Below are positions 8,545 to 17,181 of a DNA stretch of 64,000 nucleotides, one piece after another (positions within the stretch are counted from its first letter, which is position 1; each line of letters begins with the position of its first letter). The DNA is from Lunatimonas salinarum (GTDB taxonomy: Bacteria; Bacteroidota; Bacteroidia; Cytophagales; Cyclobacteriaceae): contig NZ_JACVCV010000013.1 of assembly GCF_017811155.1 (NCBI RefSeq), positions 1 through 64,000 on the forward strand. Reading direction: 5' to 3'. Both the position numbers and the translations under genes were made by a program. The notes under the pieces were generated by a model. The model had not been told where the DNA came from. It searched no databases and was given only the letters and a program-made list of their open reading frames with translations.

Positions 8545-9936
8545 TTACTCTTCCGCTTTGGTCAACATGTTTTGGATGGCGGTCATTACGATTTTTTCCG
8601 CTCTTGCATCAAATGGACTGACACGCACCTCATAGCCACCTTGGCTGTAACTTTCAGCGGTGCCGATATAACCCAGTCCATAATCGCCATAGGCTGCCAT
8701 GGTCACCTTTCGGGCGGGCTGCAGCTGCTTGGCGGCCAGTTGGTATTCTACAAATAATTCCGCAGGCATGTGGAGGATTCGGATATCGTTGATTGCCAAG
8801 CAGCTTAATAGCGTACGATGTCCTGCTTTGGATCTGTTTAACCAGGCTAATTTAGAGGCATTTTCTGCCAGCCATGCCGCGTTGTTTTCAGGGTTTTCCA
8901 GCTTGCTTGTGATTTCTATGTTAGGGTCCAGCCTTATGGACTCGGTGACCCATCGGATACTGTTTGGGCGCAGGCGTGTTTTTTCGGTTTTTTCATAAGC
9001 CCGTTGCATACCCTCTGCTAGACGCTGCGCGAGGGCAAGGCGGTTTTCTGGTGAACCGTCGTTGTACTTTCCTGCGGTGACATTGCCTGCTGCACCTGTA
9101 AAATGGATATGCAAAGCCGCAGGAACAGCCGTCTGACGCATAAAGCGGGCTAGCCCGGGGAAATCGGGATTGGCGATGCCGGTCCGGTAATAGCTTTGCG
9201 GATGCACCGCGTAGTAGCTCAGCACGGCAATAGGGGTTTCTTCCCGCCAAAAACTCAGCACCGCCACCTGAGGATCTATCGTTCCTTCGGGAGCTGCGAT
9301 GGCTGCCGGGTCTTTCGTAGCCGAATACCGGACATATTTTACCATGCCATCCTCGCCCAGTACTCTCCGGTTACTGGCTACTTGGTGCACTTCTGCTTCG
9401 CCAAACCCCACATGGGTTACTGCTACGCTCCGTTCTACAGCTTTGGATACTTCAAGTGAAAGTCTTTCCAGGAATTCCCTTTGTTGGGTTCCGTCAAAGG
9501 TACCTGGAGAAAATCCCGCATCTACCAAGAGCTTTTCCGCTCCAAAATCGGACCGCGGGGCATCGTGCTGATGCACAGCGTGGACGGACACACGTTCGGG
9601 ACTGGTTCCTGCGGCTTTTGCCAGTTTTTCCCGGAAGAGGTCGTGACTTTCATTGGCAATGCCTATCCAGTCTACGGCGCAAAGCACCATCGGGTCCCCT
9701 TGGCCAAGGAGCACCATCCCCTTTGCCCGGAGCCCCAAGTCCCATGCTCCTGCCATGGTATCATAGGCCAGTAGGCTACCAACAGGTGGAGTCGCATCCA
9801 CGTCAAATACACCCACCCGAACGCCGGAGGGATTTGTAGCCTGTTGGGCATGGGCCGAGTATAGACAAAAAACGAAACTGATAACGATACCAGCAGTTAG
9901 ACGGAGTTTGGAACGATTCATGGAACCTTTGTTCAT
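8545..9936 (-). CDS. Neutral/alkaline ceramidase-fold protein, exported
   Basis: A 463-residue protein with an N-terminal signal peptide (ending near SAHAQ, about residue 30), belonging to the PF04734 ceramidase N-terminal domain group. HAVHQHDAP (about 120-128) and YAVHPQSYY supply histidines matching the zinc ligands of true neutral ceramidases. The separate C-terminal ceramidase domain is absent, and many such short Bacteroidota proteins have no demonstrated ceramidase activity, so the substrate is open. Start could be the first ATG or that of MNRSKLR, 5 codons later. A second member of the same family lies at 27186. Confidence 0.8.
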   Translation of the reverse strand: MNKGSMNRSKLRLTAGIVISFVFCLYSAHAQQATNPSGVRVGVFDVDATPPVGSLLAYDTMAGAWDLGLRAKGMVLLGQGDPMVLCAVDWIGIANESHDLFREKLAKAAGTSPERVSVHAVHQHDAPRSDFGAEKLLVDAGFSPGTFDGTQQREFLERLSLEVSKAVERSVAVTHVGFGEAEVHQVASNRRVLGEDGMVKYVRYSATKDPAAIAAPEGTIDPQVAVLSFWREETPIAVLSYYAVHPQSYYRTGIANPDFPGLARFMRQTAVPAALHIHFTGAAGNVTAGKYNDGSPENRLALAQRLAEGMQRAYEKTEKTRLRPNSIRWVTESIRLDPNIEITSKLENPENNAAWLAENASKLAWLNRSKAGHRTLLSCLAINDIRILHMPAELFVEYQLAAKQLQPARKVTMAAYGDYGLGYIGTAESYSQGGYEVRVSPFDARAEKIVMTAIQNMLTKAEE

Positions 9937-10066
9937 AGAATAAGTGGGTGGAGGTCATTCAAGTTGCTTAAGATAACGAATTCCTGGTAAATAGTCGATA
10001 GTTGACTTTTAGAATTCACTCTAAATGCCTATATTTCCTTATTATTTTTATCTTTTACTCGATCCT

Positions 10067-11044
10067 ATGCCAAACTATGTTCCGAAAATAAGCACATCGC
10101 CTCCTCTTGCGATCGAACAGGAAGTGGAGGAGCTGGAAGCGCTTCTTGATGAAGTGTTGCCATTTAAAATGCTCGATCACAATGTACTCATTGCAACTTG
10201 GAATATCCGGGCATTTGGGGGATTAACAGAGAAGTGGGAAGCTAAGGAACAGGATTCGCCCAAAAGGGATTTGCATTCATTGCTTTGCATTGCTAAGATC
10301 ATCTCTCGATTTGATATCATTGCCGTTCAGGAGATCAAAGGCAACCTAAAAGCTTTTCGCCATATGCTAAAGGTCTTGGGTCCCCATTGGAGTTTTATCT
10401 TGACGGATGTTAGTGGGGGAAATGATGGGAACGACGAGCGGCTGGGGTTTTTGTTTGATTCCCGCAAGGTGAAGTTGTCTGGTCTGGCCTGTGAACTGGT
10501 GGTGCCAAACGAAAAAGGGGAACGCATCCAAGAAGGTGCCTTTGCCCGGCAATTTGCCCGTACTCCTTATGCTGTGGGATTCAAAGTAGAAGACAAAACC
10601 TTCGTTTTGGTGACCCTCCATGTGATTTATGGAAAGCGTGCCACTGACAGGACGGGGGAACTCGAAGGTATTGCCCAATGGCTTAAACGCTGGGCAATGA
10701 ACTTGAATTCCTTTGATCAAAGTTTGATTGTATTGGGAGATTTTAACATAGATAGGCGGGGAGATCCTCGTTACCAGGCCTTTGTGTCGACTGGATTGCG
10801 GGTACCCCAAGACTTGACCGAGGTGGGCAGGACGGTATACGATCACCGCACCCGTTACTACACTCAAATTGCGTGGTTTCACGATCAGAAAAATATCCCG
10901 CAGCTGTCCATCAAGTATTTGAGAGGCGGGGTGTTTAATTTTGGTCCCCATGTGCTGAAAAACAGGAAATTGACACCCCAACAATTATCTTGGAGAATCT
11001 CGGATCACCTGCCGCTCTGGGCGGAGTTTTCCACCAAGTGCTAG
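10067..11044 (+). CDS. Endonuclease/exonuclease/phosphatase family protein
   Basis: A 325-residue protein of the DNase I/exonuclease III metal-dependent superfamily. Motifs in order are TWNIRAF (Asn46), VQEIKG (Glu89, metal ligand), TLHVIYG (catalytic His), LGDFNID (Asp and Asn) and SDHLPLW near the end. An approximately 40-residue N-terminal extension precedes the fold. No signal peptide is seen, so it is probably cytoplasmic. It may act on DNA, RNA or phosphorylated lipids; the sequence does not decide. Start at 10067 is preferred over the ATG at 10025, since a TATCTTTT promoter-like box (10049-10056) lies between them. Confidence 0.85.
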   Translation: MPNYVPKISTSPPLAIEQEVEELEALLDEVLPFKMLDHNVLIATWNIRAFGGLTEKWEAKEQDSPKRDLHSLLCIAKIISRFDIIAVQEIKGNLKAFRHMLKVLGPHWSFILTDVSGGNDGNDERLGFLFDSRKVKLSGLACELVVPNEKGERIQEGAFARQFARTPYAVGFKVEDKTFVLVTLHVIYGKRATDRTGELEGIAQWLKRWAMNLNSFDQSLIVLGDFNIDRRGDPRYQAFVSTGLRVPQDLTEVGRTVYDHRTRYYTQIAWFHDQKNIPQLSIKYLRGGVFNFGPHVLKNRKLTPQQLSWRISDHLPLWAEFSTKC

Positions 11045-11152
11045 ATTTAATGAAAGATTGCCTATTTTAGGAGGTGTGGACTACGCAAAACTGCAACAGG
11101 ACGGTTTGTGGGCAGTTTGAGAAGCTATTTTGTACTTCAAAAAGTAACTTTT

Positions 11153-13168
11153 GTGAAAGACGACAACTATTTAGCCATTATTAAAGAAGATCCTTGGTTG
11201 GTATCTTATAAGGAAGAGATACTCCAACGGTATGTCCGATTTCAACGGGCCTTGTTGGAAATTGAACTTGCTGAGGGAAGCTTGACGGAATTTGCCAAAG
11301 GCCATACCTACTTCGGGATTAATTTTGACAAGGAGAGGGATGGCTGGTATTACCGGGAGTGGGCTCCAAAGGCACAATCGCTGTTTTTAATAGGAGACTT
11401 TAACGGCTGGAACAGGGAAAGCCACCCCCTGAAACGAGTGGAATGGGGAAGTTGGGAGATATTTCTTCCGAGGGATCAATACGAGGAGACGTTTGTTCAC
11501 GGGGGGCTTATAAAGGTGCACGTAGTTTCCGAAAAAGGGGCGATAGACCGGATTCCCGCCTATATCAAACGGGTGGTTCAGGACGAAGACTCCAAGGATT
11601 TTGCTGGACAGCTTTGGTTTCCTGAACAGGACTTCGCATGGACGGATGCCGATTTCTCTCCAAAAAGGGCCTTTACCGGTCCTTTGATTTACGAAAGCCA
11701 TGTAGGCATGGGGCAAGAAAAGGAGGGAGTGGGAACCTATCGGGAATTTGCAGACAAGATTTTGCCCAAGGTGAAGGAAAATGGCTACACGGTGGTACAA
11801 TTGATGGCCGTGATGGAACACCCGTATTACGGGTCGTTCGGCTATCACGTGTCTAATTTTTACGCCCCTTCCTCCCGCTTCGGGACGCCGGAGGAACTGA
11901 AGTACTTGGTAAACAAGGCACACGAACTCGGACTCGCCGTGGTCATGGATATCGTTCATTCCCATGCAGTTCAAAATGTGGCTGAGGGGTTGAATGAGTT
12001 TGATGGGTCTGATCATCAGTATTTCCATCCGGGGCCCAGGGGGTATCACGAGGTGTGGGATTCCAAGCTGTTCGATTATGGAAAGTACGAGGTGAAGCGC
12101 TTTCTGCTTTCTAACATACGCTATTGGATGGAGGAGTTTCACTTTGACGGATTCCGCTTTGATGGGGTCACCTCCATGCTCTATTTCCATCACGGGCTGA
12201 TCACCTTCGGGCATTACGACAATTATTTTTTAAAGGACGTAGACTGGGACGCGATCATCTACATGCAACTCGCGAATCGGCTGATCCATGAATTGAATCC
12301 CCAAGCCATTTCCATTGCCGAAGAGGTCAGCGGAATGCCCGGTCTTTGCCGTGAACCCCTGGAGGGGGGTATTGGATTTGATTACCGCATGGCGATGGGT
12401 ATTCCCGATTTTTTCATCCGAATTCTCAAAGAACAGCGGGACGAAGAATGGGATATGTTTGAGTTTTGGAAGGCCCTAAGTGACCGAAGGTATAAGGAGA
12501 AGACCATCGCTTACGCTGAATCCCACGATCAGGCCTTGGTCGGTGACAAATCCATCGCTTTTTGGCTAATGGATAAGGAGATGTACTTTCATATGGGGGT
12601 AGATGATAGCCACTTGGTGGTGGATAGGGGCATTGCTTACCATAAGCTTTTCCGCATGTTTACCATTGCATTGGGAGGTGAGGGCTATTTAAACTTTATG
12701 GGCAACGAGTTTGGGCATCCGGAGTGGATTGATTTTCCACGGGAAGGAAACCATTGGAGTTACAAATACGCCCGCCGTCAGTGGAGTTTGGCGGAAGACG
12801 ATACCCTGAAATACCAGTATTTGCTTAAATGGGACCGCGCTATGGTACAGCTGATCAAGAGGCGTAAAGTGTTATTGGCACCTTTTGCAGAACAGATTCA
12901 CTTGGATCCAGGCAATAAGGTCATTGTATTTCAGCGGGCCGACCTGCTTTTTGTTTTTAATTTCAATACCAGCAGATCCATTTTCGACTATCAATTTAGA
13001 GCGCCCTCGATGGGCAAATACCGGTTGGTACTGAATTCCGATAACAAGAAGTTTGGCGGTTTTCATCGCATTGATGAGAAGTTGGATTACTACACCGATC
13101 AGCATCAACGGTTAAGCGTATACTTGACAAACCGAACCGTTTTGATTTTGTCTCGGGTAGATGGATAA
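11153..13168 (+). CDS. 1,4-alpha-glucan branching enzyme, eukaryotic-type GH13
   Basis: Makes alpha-1,6 branches in glycogen-like glucan by cutting and transferring alpha-1,4 chains, in the cytoplasm. The N-terminal CBM48-like module (WYYREWAPKAQSLFLIGDFN) precedes the GH13 barrel. Barrel motifs are VVMDIVHSH, DGFRFDGVTSM with the nucleophile Asp, SIAEEVSGMP with the acid Glu, and YAESHDQALVGDK. The text of these blocks is that of eukaryotic GBE1-type branching enzymes (GH13 subfamily 8) and not of classic bacterial GlgB. A GTG start at 11153 is used; another GTG at 11108 would add 15 residues and cannot be excluded. No glycogen synthase gene is adjacent. A strong terminator follows. Confidence 0.92.
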   Translation: MKDDNYLAIIKEDPWLVSYKEEILQRYVRFQRALLEIELAEGSLTEFAKGHTYFGINFDKERDGWYYREWAPKAQSLFLIGDFNGWNRESHPLKRVEWGSWEIFLPRDQYEETFVHGGLIKVHVVSEKGAIDRIPAYIKRVVQDEDSKDFAGQLWFPEQDFAWTDADFSPKRAFTGPLIYESHVGMGQEKEGVGTYREFADKILPKVKENGYTVVQLMAVMEHPYYGSFGYHVSNFYAPSSRFGTPEELKYLVNKAHELGLAVVMDIVHSHAVQNVAEGLNEFDGSDHQYFHPGPRGYHEVWDSKLFDYGKYEVKRFLLSNIRYWMEEFHFDGFRFDGVTSMLYFHHGLITFGHYDNYFLKDVDWDAIIYMQLANRLIHELNPQAISIAEEVSGMPGLCREPLEGGIGFDYRMAMGIPDFFIRILKEQRDEEWDMFEFWKALSDRRYKEKTIAYAESHDQALVGDKSIAFWLMDKEMYFHMGVDDSHLVVDRGIAYHKLFRMFTIALGGEGYLNFMGNEFGHPEWIDFPREGNHWSYKYARRQWSLAEDDTLKYQYLLKWDRAMVQLIKRRKVLLAPFAEQIHLDPGNKVIVFQRADLLFVFNFNTSRSIFDYQFRAPSMGKYRLVLNSDNKKFGGFHRIDEKLDYYTDQHQRLSVYLTNRTVLILSRVDG

Positions 13169-13185
13169 GGGAAACAGCCCGTTAC

Positions 13186-13221
13186 ATGGCTACCTATCGA
13201 TGGCATAGGTAGCCATTTTTT
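13186..13221 (+). terminator. Rho-independent terminator of the branching enzyme gene
   Basis: ATGGCTACCTAT and ATAGGTAGCCAT form a 12-base-pair stem with a 7-base loop, followed by a T run. It lies 17 bases after the stop codon. Confidence 0.9.
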
Positions 13222-13266
13222 CGTTACGAGCAGGGCAGCTATTAGGCGGGTTGGTATTTTAAGGAG

Positions 13267-16200
13267 TTATTCGATGACTTTTTGAGTCTGCAAGTAGGCG
13301 ACTAAGTCTACCACCTCTTGCTCGGAAAGGTTTTCAAAGAGCCCGGAGGGCATCATGGATACCTCGGTGGTTTCCCTGGATTGAATGCTGGATTTGTTGA
13401 TGATCACCGGGTCTTGACCCACTACTCGCAGGGTCAGTTGGCGCTGATTTTCACCAATGACGTTACCCGTGTAGGTCCTTCCATCCCTGGTGGTGATGAC
13501 TACCATTTTATAGTCGTCTTGGATTTCAGCAGAAGGTTCCAGTACATTGAGCAAGATGTAATTCACATCCGTCCGGTTGGATCCGGTGAGGTCAGGGCCT
13601 AACTCTCCTCCCTGTCCAAACATTTTGTGGCAGGCACCACAGCTTTCTTGAAAAAGCGTCTTACCGGTTTTCAGGTCAGCTTGTTCTAAGGCCCCTGCCG
13701 TCAATATGTTACGGTATTTGGCATAAGCGGCTTCGTCATAGGGTACCTCTTCGATGGGGCCCCACACTTCGATAAAACCACTGCCTACTACCCGGAGCAT
13801 TTGCCTGGCCACGGTAGCAGGTATTTCCCGTTTGGCAACCCGGCCGGATTGGATTTCCCGAAGGAGCATGTTTCCGTACCGTGGCCTGGATGAAAGCGTC
13901 CGGAGGGCCAGTGATTTTTCTTCCGCATCCATTTGGGGAAACTCCTGGATCAGGTGCCGCCCAAATGTCTCCTGGTCAAAAGCAGCCATGGACCGAATAA
14001 CTTCGTGACGAAGTGATTGGTCTGCATATAGCCTGACCAATCGGTTTGCCAGTGCAGGATTCTGTTGGGCGGTAAGGGATTTTAAGGATTGTACCCGACT
14101 TGCCGTTGTCGCGTTGCGGTTTTCCAAAGTTGCTAACGCACGTTGTGTGGCCTCAGCATCCCCAAATAGCTCGGAAATATTCCCAGCTAACACACGGGTG
14201 TTTTCCTCACCCTGGAGCTTTTTGGCCAGGTCGCTCCACTTTTCAGGCATCACCAGATCTGTTCTGCCTTCCATGCCAGATAGCATCCCCTCCAGCATCC
14301 AAATGCGGTTTTTTGGGTTTTTTTCTAATACAGCAACTAATTTGTCGGTTAGGTCACCGTCCACGGCCCTCCTTGCCATAAACCGGGAGACCAATGAAAG
14401 TTCGGATTGGGCAGCCAACGTGAGAAATCGATCGGCGTCCGCTTCGATCAAATGGGCCGTCCCATACCAAATCATTTTCGGCAAGTTGTGGTCAGACTCG
14501 TCCTCCCGGTGCCGAACGAGCTCTGCCGCGATATCCCATTGTGAGGCGAGGGGGATTCGCTGTAGAATTTGGGCCAGGGCCAGGCGTACCACTGCTGAGG
14601 GATCGGATTTAGCCATACGTTTGAATTCATCCAAAGCGGCTTTTGGTGGGTTTTTATCCTCGCACAACAGTTGAATGGCCCAGTTTCGGATATGCGGGTC
14701 TTGGTCGTTTAATGCGCTGACGAGCTCATTGTCAGTAAATCCTCCTACGAGGTGAAGCGACCACATGGCCTTTAGCCGGTGATCCGGATGGGTAGATTTT
14801 TTGAACAGTTCTTTGAGCAACCCCTCGGTTCCTGGATCCAGTTTTCCCTGTGCCGCACGTTTTTGGAGAATACCTCTCGCACGTCGGGTATGCCAATCGC
14901 TGGGACTGGATTGAAGCCTGACCAGCTCAGCGTCCGGAAGTAGGTTCAGGTCGGAGTATCGTTTGTCCCAGTCAGTGGAGGCTGGATTTTCAGGCATGAT
15001 TCGAAAGATCCTTCCGGTTTCTCCCAAGAGGACTTCTTGCCCGCAAATATCGGCATCGTGCCAGTCAAGTACATACATAGCGCCTTCGGGTCCGATCTCC
15101 AGACTGAATCCTACCCACTGTGCATTATTGGCCGCTAGCAGGTCGTCCCCGTCTTTGCCGATAAAGCCAGAGCCATCGGGAACCAAGATGTCTGAAAGGA
15201 CTGCATGCTCGTGGATATTGGCCATAAAAATGCGGCCCCAGTCTTCCTCCGGAAAGGCATCCGACTGATAGATGCGGGCACCCCCGTGGGCTGAACGGTG
15301 GCGGTGGTCGGCGATGGTCTGTATATCTTCATACACATAGGGGTTGAAATGCTGCCCCCCTTGCCGATGGTAAATGCCCCCTTGAATCACATGCCAAAGA
15401 TGGGGTATCACGCAGGCGGTGATGAAAAGATTGCCTTTACTGTCGTAATCGATGCCCCAAGGATTGCTGAACCCATGGGCGACCACCTCAAACAGATCCT
15501 TGGTAGGGTGGTACCTCCAGACCCCGCCATTGATGTCCACCCCGTCTGCTTCCAGCAGGTCTTCGGGAAAAGGATCCTCGTGATAGTAGAGTTTCGTATC
15601 ACTATTCGGCTTGCGGATTTTCGAGGGGGTAGCAAACCCCTGCAGTCCGTACAGCCACCCATCGGGCCCCCAGTGCAAACTATTGAGCGTCTCGTGTCTA
15701 TCCCTTATTCCCCAGCCGGTTAGCAGGATTTCAATATCTTCTAAGTCAGCTTGATCATCACCCTCTTTATCCGGTACGAAGAGCAAATTGGGTGGTGCGC
15801 CCAAGTAAAGACCGTCAAATCCGACCGCAATGGCCGCCGGGAACGCGATGCCTTCCATAAAGACTTTGCGGGAATCGGCCTGTCCATCTCCATTGGTGTC
15901 TTCCAATATCAGAATACGGCTATCACCTGCATTGGAAAACCCATGTCCCCTCGACTCGTAATCCCGGTTTTCGGCCACCCATAGCCTGCCTTTGTCGTCC
16001 CAGCAGAAAGCCATGGGTTGGGTGATCATTGGTTCTGAGGCATAGACGTTTGCTGCATAGCCCTTCTTAAGGCTCATTTCTGCGACGGCTTCGTCGGGGT
16101 GTAGGAATTTTGCTGCCCGGCCCTCTGCCTGCGCAATTCCCCAGAGTTCGGTGGTGCTGTACATGCCTGATTTGCCGGAAAATGCCGACCAAGATTCGCC

Positions 16201-17082
16201 GATTTCCATGTCGCTTTTGTCTCCGGTGTATACCAGCAAGCGGTGCTTTAGCGTGAGGCTTTCGCCCGCCGGAATTACCCAATCCTCCGTGCGGGTATAG
16301 GAGGGGCCTATACCCAGTTGGCCATCTACCCGCCATCGCTGAGGGTACCCCTTGTTACTGGGGTGATCAAATACCGCGATCTGGGCATGGTCTTCTCTGC
16401 CCGCTAGCTTCATGCCTACCTTGACCCACATCGCAGGCTGGCCTTCTGCGCGCTCATTGCGTTGCCTCGCTGCGTTGATCACCTCCCCGTCGATGCCCTC
16501 TTTCCAGGGCATTCGGATAAACAATCCCCCATAATCGTACTTGCCAATGGTGGTAGTGGCTATAGCCTCGCCTTTCCATTCCAAATCCATTAGGTATTCC
16601 CCGTTTTCTTCCCGCATGGTCCAAGTTTGGGTTTCCCGCATGACGGGAGTTCCACCTTCGTCCAACAGTTCGTATATGGTTTGCCATGAAACGACTTCGC
16701 CTTCGCGTTCTATGGGGTTTAACGCGACTCGGCGCCAATAATCACCTTGGGGATTGTGGAAATAATCCCTACCGTTCACTCTGGTAAATCCCCAATAAAT
16801 GCCGGTTTGGTGCTTATGGTGTCCGGGACTGAATTCCGTCAATTCACTCATTCCGTCCGGCGATACGATGGGGTGGAGGTAGGGACGAAAATCGCTCAGG
16901 GCCACCTGGGTCACGAGTGGATCCGACTCGTTGCGGCGAAATACCCGCAACCTTTCGCCCGTGTCGTCCAGGCTAAGGGAAAGTTGGGAAGGACCCGATT
17001 GGGACTCAATGGCTGATCCTGTCCCTCTGCCACAGGCAAAAAGAAGTGCGCAGATACAAAGTGTCGTAAGCAGCGATTTCAT
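13267..17082 (-). CDS. Lipoprotein fusing DUF6807, PVC-type propeller, HEAT repeats and cytochrome c
   Basis: A very large (1271 residues) exported lipoprotein; the lipobox is LLFAC with Cys17. Residues about 30-310 match the DUF6807/PmoA-type domain. About 330-695 form the PVC-type putative dehydrogenase propeller, with QPMAFCWDDKGRLWVAENRDY and repeated calcium-like loops such as EDTNGDGQAD. About 715-1090 are helical HEAT-like repeats. The C-terminus has a cytochrome c haem site, CGACHK (about 1148-1153), with GPDLTG after it. Such proteins are thought to oxidise sugars in the periplasm, with electrons leaving through the haem; the substrate is unknown. It lies 99 bases downstream of a sulfatase and is probably cotranscribed, suggesting a role on desulfated sugars. 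Confidence 0.85.
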   Translation of the reverse strand: MKSLLTTLCICALLFACGRGTGSAIESQSGPSQLSLSLDDTGERLRVFRRNESDPLVTQVALSDFRPYLHPIVSPDGMSELTEFSPGHHKHQTGIYWGFTRVNGRDYFHNPQGDYWRRVALNPIEREGEVVSWQTIYELLDEGGTPVMRETQTWTMREENGEYLMDLEWKGEAIATTTIGKYDYGGLFIRMPWKEGIDGEVINAARQRNERAEGQPAMWVKVGMKLAGREDHAQIAVFDHPSNKGYPQRWRVDGQLGIGPSYTRTEDWVIPAGESLTLKHRLLVYTGDKSDMEIGESWSAFSGKSGMYSTTELWGIAQAEGRAAKFLHPDEAVAEMSLKKGYAANVYASEPMITQPMAFCWDDKGRLWVAENRDYESRGHGFSNAGDSRILILEDTNGDGQADSRKVFMEGIAFPAAIAVGFDGLYLGAPPNLLFVPDKEGDDQADLEDIEILLTGWGIRDRHETLNSLHWGPDGWLYGLQGFATPSKIRKPNSDTKLYYHEDPFPEDLLEADGVDINGGVWRYHPTKDLFEVVAHGFSNPWGIDYDSKGNLFITACVIPHLWHVIQGGIYHRQGGQHFNPYVYEDIQTIADHRHRSAHGGARIYQSDAFPEEDWGRIFMANIHEHAVLSDILVPDGSGFIGKDGDDLLAANNAQWVGFSLEIGPEGAMYVLDWHDADICGQEVLLGETGRIFRIMPENPASTDWDKRYSDLNLLPDAELVRLQSSPSDWHTRRARGILQKRAAQGKLDPGTEGLLKELFKKSTHPDHRLKAMWSLHLVGGFTDNELVSALNDQDPHIRNWAIQLLCEDKNPPKAALDEFKRMAKSDPSAVVRLALAQILQRIPLASQWDIAAELVRHREDESDHNLPKMIWYGTAHLIEADADRFLTLAAQSELSLVSRFMARRAVDGDLTDKLVAVLEKNPKNRIWMLEGMLSGMEGRTDLVMPEKWSDLAKKLQGEENTRVLAGNISELFGDAEATQRALATLENRNATTASRVQSLKSLTAQQNPALANRLVRLYADQSLRHEVIRSMAAFDQETFGRHLIQEFPQMDAEEKSLALRTLSSRPRYGNMLLREIQSGRVAKREIPATVARQMLRVVGSGFIEVWGPIEEVPYDEAAYAKYRNILTAGALEQADLKTGKTLFQESCGACHKMFGQGGELGPDLTGSNRTDVNYILLNVLEPSAEIQDDYKMVVITTRDGRTYTGNVIGENQRQLTLRVVGQDPVIINKSSIQSRETTEVSMMPSGLFENLSEQEVVDLVAYLQTQKVIE

Positions 17083-17181
17083 GGTGAAGTGGGGTTTATC
17101 GGATGTTGATCGAAATCTGTAGGGGTTTTGGTAGGCCTTAAGTGTACGTGAACAAAGAAAATTTTTACTAATTGGGCGGCA

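Noticed and set aside
8545-9936. Naming this gene a ceramidase
   Set aside because: Only the N-terminal ceramidase-type domain is present; family membership does not establish the activity.
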